A stretch of DNA of 64,000 nucleotides from JALZBL01 sp040004775 (GTDB lineage Bacteria; Actinomycetota; Actinomycetes; Mycobacteriales; Jatrophihabitantaceae). The stretch spans positions 1 through 64,000 of the forward strand of contig JBDUAD010000001.1 of NCBI GenBank assembly GCA_040004775.1, read 5' to 3'. The position numbers were made by a program, and so were the translations under genes. The notes beneath the pieces are model-generated. The model did not search any database, was not told the origin of the DNA, and saw only the letters and a program-made list of their open reading frames with translations. Shown piece by piece: positions 61,030 through 64,000 of this stretch; the first letter of the stretch is position 1, and the number at the start of each line of letters is the position of its first letter.

Positions 61030-62348
61030 GACCGGGCCGCGACCACGACGCCTTCGCGCAGCAGCCGGCGTACGAGGGCCAGCCGCTCGGGGCCGTCGAG
61101 GCCGGGCAGGTCGGCCGGCGTGAACTCCTCGTCGTCGAGGACGACCTTGAGTGCGTCGGATACGGCAGAAGGCAGAGCAATGGTGCTGTCGATGATCCGC
61201 AGGCGCAGGCCGGTCTCGTCCTCGTCCAGGCGGTAGCGCAGGCCGGCGCGGACGGCGAGGCGGGTGGCATCCGACAGTGCCGCCGCCACCGTGCCCTGGG
61301 CCAGCGGTCCCAGCGGAGCCGGTCGGGTGGCGGCGGCCAGAGCGGCACCGATCGCGTCGGCGACAGCCGTGAAGTGTTCCGGGGATAGCGCAGCCAGAAC
61401 GGCGGCCGCGGCGTCGGCGGTCTGCTGCACGTGCGGGGCGAGCACCTCGCGGTCGGCCAGGTCGCGACCCATGGGCAGCGAACCGCGCAGCGACGGGTCC
61501 TCTCCCACCGCGGCGAGCAGATGTCGCAGCACGGTGGCCCGGCTGATCGGGTGGACACCCACGGTGATGTGGATGGTGAGCTCCTGCAGCGCCTCGGCCG
61601 CGTGCAGGAAACCGCGCGGCAGATACAGCGCGTCACCCGGCGCGAGGACGGTGTCGATCAGGGGTGGTTCGGCCGCGCGGGCCTCGACCTCGGCGCGGCG
61701 CTCCTCCCACTTCTCCTCGGGCAGCGGGTCTCGCAGCACCGGCGAGTGGATGCGCCAGCGCTTGCGACCGGCGACCTGCAGCACGAAGACGTCGTGATTG
61801 TCGTAGTGGGCGGCGAAGCCCTGGTTCTGGGGCGGGGTGATGTAGGCGTTGATCTGCACCGGGTGGCCCAGCTCGGCGGCCAGCGCGGTCCCGAAACCGA
61901 TCAGCGGCGGCCACGTGCGGTGCAGGGCCTGGAGAACGAGCGTGGCCCCGTCGGCCAAAGCGGCGAGGACCTTGTCGTCGGCCACCTGATCGGCGATGCC
62001 GGCGCCGGACCCGCCCGAGCGGGTGAACGCCTGACCGGCGATCACCGTGCCGCCCTTGGCCATGCGCAGGAACGGAGTGCGCAACCCGCGCCGTGAGACC
62101 AACTCGTCGACCCCGTCGGCACTCAGCAGGTCCTCGAAGCCGGGTCGACCGGCCCGCGCGGGGGTGAGCAGGGCGTGCTCGCCCCAGTACTGCTCGGCAA
62201 ACTGATCGGCCGGTAGGCCGATGCAGCGCTCCAGCGCCGACCCAACGTCGGCCGCCGACTCCTGGGCTGAGCCGCTGACCGAAGTGCTACTCCGACGGGG
62301 GCGACCGGCGCGCCCGGTCACCCCCACCCGAGTGGTGGAACTACTCAC
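61026..62348 (-). CDS. Cupin-4/JmjC-like oxygenase
   Basis: 440 residues. Double-stranded beta-helix of the cupin-4/ribosomal-oxygenase type that uses Fe(II) and 2-oxoglutarate to hydroxylate proteins. Metal ligands: HYDNHD (His181, Asp183) and LPRGFLHAA (His249). ALHRTWPPLIGFGTALAAELGHPVQINAYITPPQNQGFAAHYD is the family hallmark. The C-terminal 190 residues form the helical/winged dimerisation and substrate domain. The start ATG overlaps the stop of a tiny repeat protein (ATGA) and its stop overlaps the Suc_Fer gene. E. coli YcfD of this family hydroxylates a ribosomal protein; here the neighbour suggests a dedicated peptide substrate. Confidence 0.87.
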   Translation of the reverse strand: MSSSTTRVGVTGRAGRPRRSSTSVSGSAQESAADVGSALERCIGLPADQFAEQYWGEHALLTPARAGRPGFEDLLSADGVDELVSRRGLRTPFLRMAKGGTVIAGQAFTRSGGSGAGIADQVADDKVLAALADGATLVLQALHRTWPPLIGFGTALAAELGHPVQINAYITPPQNQGFAAHYDNHDVFVLQVAGRKRWRIHSPVLRDPLPEEKWEERRAEVEARAAEPPLIDTVLAPGDALYLPRGFLHAAEALQELTIHITVGVHPISRATVLRHLLAAVGEDPSLRGSLPMGRDLADREVLAPHVQQTADAAAAVLAALSPEHFTAVADAIGAALAAATRPAPLGPLAQGTVAAALSDATRLAVRAGLRYRLDEDETGLRLRIIDSTIALPSAVSDALKVVLDDEEFTPADLPGLDGPERLALVRRLLREGVVVAARS

Positions 62349-62623
62349 GCGCCGCCGTCGGCGCCGCCATCGTGTGTACCCGGCGAGGCGCCGCCGTCGG
62401 CCGGGCCCTCGAGACCGGAGCCGCCACCGGTACCACCGTCGGCGCCGCCATCGTGTGTACCCGGCGAGGCGCCGCCGTCGGCCGGGCCTTCCAGGCCGGA
62501 ACCGCCACCGGCACCACCGTCCGCGCCACCGTCCGCGCCACCGTCGGCGCCACCATCGGTCACGCCCGGGGAACCGTCGGCTCCGCCGTCGGCCGGGCCT
62601 TCCAGGTCGTCACTCAGACTCAT
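62345..62623 (-). CDS. Asp/Gly/Ala-rich repeat protein, candidate precursor peptide
   Basis: 92 residues, extremely acidic. After the leader-like MSLSDD come three related units beginning LEGPADGGA. Units 2 and 3 are identical for 20 residues (LEGPADGGASPGTHDGGADG), and unit 1 is a longer variant with extra DGGADGG blocks. There are no Lys, Arg or aromatic residues; it must be disordered. AGGAGAA lies 5 bp before the ATG, an excellent start, and the stop overlaps the cupin oxygenase gene (ATGA). This suggests the repeat Asp or His residues are substrates for the hydroxylase. I know of no described family to name it. The 190 bp upstream are non-coding and should hold the promoter. Confidence 0.75.
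   Translation of the reverse strand: MSLSDDLEGPADGGADGSPGVTDGGADGGADGGADGGAGGGSGLEGPADGGASPGTHDGGADGGTGGGSGLEGPADGGASPGTHDGGADGGA
62357..62600. repeat. 81-bp tandem repeats in the acidic peptide gene
   Basis: Period 81 bp (27 codons): 62357-62437 and 62438-62518 are nearly identical, differing by a few substitutions. A third, diverged copy lies at about 62540-62600. Substitutions preserve the peptide (for example CTCGAG versus TTCCAG), which suggests selection on protein sequence. Confidence 0.8.
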
Positions 62624-62812
62624 GCGTTCTCCTCACACAGTGGGGACGGTCGGGCTGCTGCCCGCCCGTGCGCGGGGCCCGGGATCGAGCTCCGCCGCCT
62701 CACGCTAGCGACCGGTCGGAACCAGCGACAGGCCCCCCTCGACCATGGCTCCGGCCGCCGCCGATCGTGCCGTCTCATCCGTCGCAGAAAGCGTCCGAGA
62801 GGCGCGCTCGTC

Positions 62813-63368
62813 TTATGGGTCGTCGGCGAGAAGCCACTGCGCAGCCGCGGTGAGAGCCGCGTCGCTGGTGCTCTCACGACAAAGGGTCCGGGCTCGAATG
62901 GTCGTTGTCAGGGCCCACGCCCTTGCGGCGAGGATGGCGACCATTGCGGCCGCGCGAACCACATTGATGGTGGCGAAGCGGTCCAGGGCGGTCTCGACTG
63001 CCGCGGCCGTGACGTCCCCTCGGCGCAGGGAAAGCAGTGTTGGCGCAGCTCGGGAGGTGGCGGCGGTGTGGGCGACGGTTCCAGCGCCCGCGGCCGCCAG
63101 CGCGACAGCTTTGACCATGGTCGGGCGGGCCAGCGGACCGACGAGGACCGCGGCGAGTGTGCTGAGGACGGTGCCGACGCCCAGGATCGGGTACCAGACC
63201 AGGCCATTGCCCAGGTCGGCGGCGCGGACGTAGGTCACGTACGCGTGCGCGTCTTTTCGCCGCCGGGCGGGCAGCTGTTTGATGGCTTGGTCAAAGAGCG
63301 GCGCCGGCGGCGATGCCGTTGGTCGCGGTGGCCGTGAGGAGAAGCGCCGCCGTCCAGGACAGGGTCAC
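62813..63368 (-). CDS. DUF1772-like membrane protein, read across a +1 frameshift
   Basis: The gene starts at GTG 63368 (overlapping the upstream stop, GTGA) and encodes VTLSWTAALLLTATATNGIAAGAAL. It then meets TGA at 63293-63291. Skipping one T continues as DQAIKQLPARRRKDAHAYVTYVRAADLGNGLVWYPILGVGTVLSTL and so on to 62813, a four-helix DUF1772/anthrone-oxygenase-like protein of about 184 residues. The break is CTT-TGA-C, the same heptamer that drives +1 frameshifting in prfB, though no Shine-Dalgarno-like stimulator precedes it. It may be a real recoding site, a fresh mutation or a base-calling error. Function of the family is mostly unknown. Confidence 0.65.
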
Positions 63369-63901
63369 TGCGCACCGTCTCTGCGGGTGGTGGCCATCCG
63401 GATGTCCGACTTGGCGTGGTGGATGGCGCGGGCAGTGATGGGGATACCGATGACGCTAGGTAACAGCCAGAAAGCGAAGGCGGGCAGGCGGTCCCAGACC
63501 GGCAGATGGCGTCCGTTGTCGACGTAGAACGCGGTGAGCATGGCGATGTAGGACAAACCCATACCGGCGATGTGTGGGGTGTCGCCGGGTCGGCACCGGC
63601 GCCGGTGCTGATAGCCGACGGTGGCGGCGGCAAAGGCGATCAGCCCAATGATCGTCAGGTAGTAATCCTGGCGCGGTCGCAGTGCAGTCAACAGCACGGC
63701 GGTGACGCACACGGTACGAACGGCGCGGTAGTACCAGCGTCCGATGCGGACATGACACGGCGTGCCTTTGTGGGCAAAGGCGGCGGCGGCGCCGGTACCG
63801 ACGGCGAGGACTGCGGCGAACACGTGCACGCCGAGGACGGCAAGGAAGAGCGGTGCAGTAGACCCCACCTCGGTACCGAGCGGTCGCGCGGCGTAGACCA
63901 T
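63365..63901 (-). CDS. DUF2306-like five-helix membrane protein
   Basis: 178 residues. The N-terminus reads APLFLAVLGVHVFAAVLAVGTGAAAAFAHKG. His pairs at CHVRIGRWYYRAVRTVC, in the second helix region, and further helices (YYLTIIGLIAFAAATVGYQH; GMGLSYIAMLTAFYVDNG; FAFWLLPSVIGIPITARAIHH) resemble DUF2306/cytochrome-like membrane proteins with conserved histidines. Heme binding is possible but not shown. The stop overlaps the DUF1772-like gene. The ATG at 63901 lacks a clear ribosome binding site; a dyad lies 24-44 bp upstream. Confidence 0.7.
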   Translation of the reverse strand: MVYAARPLGTEVGSTAPLFLAVLGVHVFAAVLAVGTGAAAAFAHKGTPCHVRIGRWYYRAVRTVCVTAVLLTALRPRQDYYLTIIGLIAFAAATVGYQHRRRCRPGDTPHIAGMGLSYIAMLTAFYVDNGRHLPVWDRLPAFAFWLLPSVIGIPITARAIHHAKSDIRMATTRRDGAQ

Positions 63902-63924
63902 GACCGCTCCCGTCGCCGAGGACC

Positions 63925-63945
63925 ATACATAGCGTTGCTACGTAT
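63925..63945. promoter_or_regulatory. Operator-like dyad upstream of the DUF2306-like gene
   Basis: ATACATAGC-GTT-GCTACGTAT has 9-bp arms with one mismatch. It is located 24 bp before the start codon, where a minus-strand -10 box (TATGTA) also overlaps. The controlling protein is not in the window. Confidence 0.55.
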
Positions 63946-63984
63946 TGACGGTACTAGCCCTGCTTCCGCGGGGGAAGGGGCCAG

Positions 63985-63999
63985 GGTAGTCTCACTACC
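63985..63999. promoter_or_regulatory. Short perfect dyad at the window edge
   Basis: GGTAGT-CTC-ACTACC has 6-bp arms with a 3-bp spacer. The GTAGT/ACTAC half-sites resemble BlaI-type operators. What it controls lies outside the window. Confidence 0.4.
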
Positions 64000-64000
64000 T

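Noticed and set aside
62357..62600. Possible CRISPR-like array
   Set aside because: The repeats are 81 bp, contiguous without spacers and in-frame, so they are protein repeats. No cas genes are present.

Overview
The window is high-GC actinobacterial DNA. Core genes are densely packed, mostly on the minus strand, start with GTG as often as ATG, and overlap in ATGA/GTGA pairs. Gene order from about 8.8 kb onward matches two chromosomal neighbourhoods known from Mycobacterium and Streptomyces: PSP1-holB-tmk-topA-tad locus-acs-epoxide hydrolase, and coaX-nadC-nadB-panC-fol operon-ftsH-hpt-tilS-protease-dacB-ppa. An actinomycete of the Frankiales/Sporichthyales/Jatrophihabitans type fits, but the species cannot be fixed from the sequence.

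Positions 1-8768 look like the right end of an integrated element or genomic island that has decayed. It carries a secreted CHRD protein, an MscS-like membrane protein, a PAP2-DedA pair and a BlaI regulator. Alongside these lie broken genes: a TPR protein, an N-terminal LysX/MprF-like piece, an M56 sensor peptidase, an IS30-type transposase and a DnaQ-like exonuclease. The island ends at 8769-8815, where only the 3' half of a tRNA-Thr(CGU) gene is present. That is the expected scar of tRNA-targeted integration.

8.8-23.1 kb holds core replication and energy genes: PSP1 protein, holB, an MFS-thymidylate kinase fusion, a TamR/Tam regulator-methyltransferase pair with visible operators, topA with two small downstream genes, gluconokinase and a K+-independent H+-pyrophosphatase. 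23.4-28.9 kb is a tad-type pilus/secretion locus interrupted by a VOC gene. 29-36.8 kb holds a HAD phosphatase, acetyl-CoA synthetase, SDR, holin-X protein, epoxide-hydrolase-like enzyme and DUF389 protein. 36.8-54.7 kb is the cofactor block (CoA, NAD, pantothenate, folate) followed by ftsH, hpt, tilS, a zinc protease, dacB and ppa.

54.8-64 kb is more accessory: SRPBCC and TetR genes with a clear operator, an aldo/keto reductase, and a TetR-DHA2 efflux pair. The most unusual unit is a three-gene coupled operon at 60.1-62.6 kb. It encodes a tiny Asp/Gly-rich protein made of 27-residue repeats, a cupin-4/JmjC-like oxygenase, and a sucrase/ferredoxin-like [2Fe-2S] protein. It looks like an undescribed peptide- or protein-modification system. 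Further on, a DUF1772-like membrane gene is split exactly at CTT-TGA-C, the heptamer used for +1 frameshifting in prfB.
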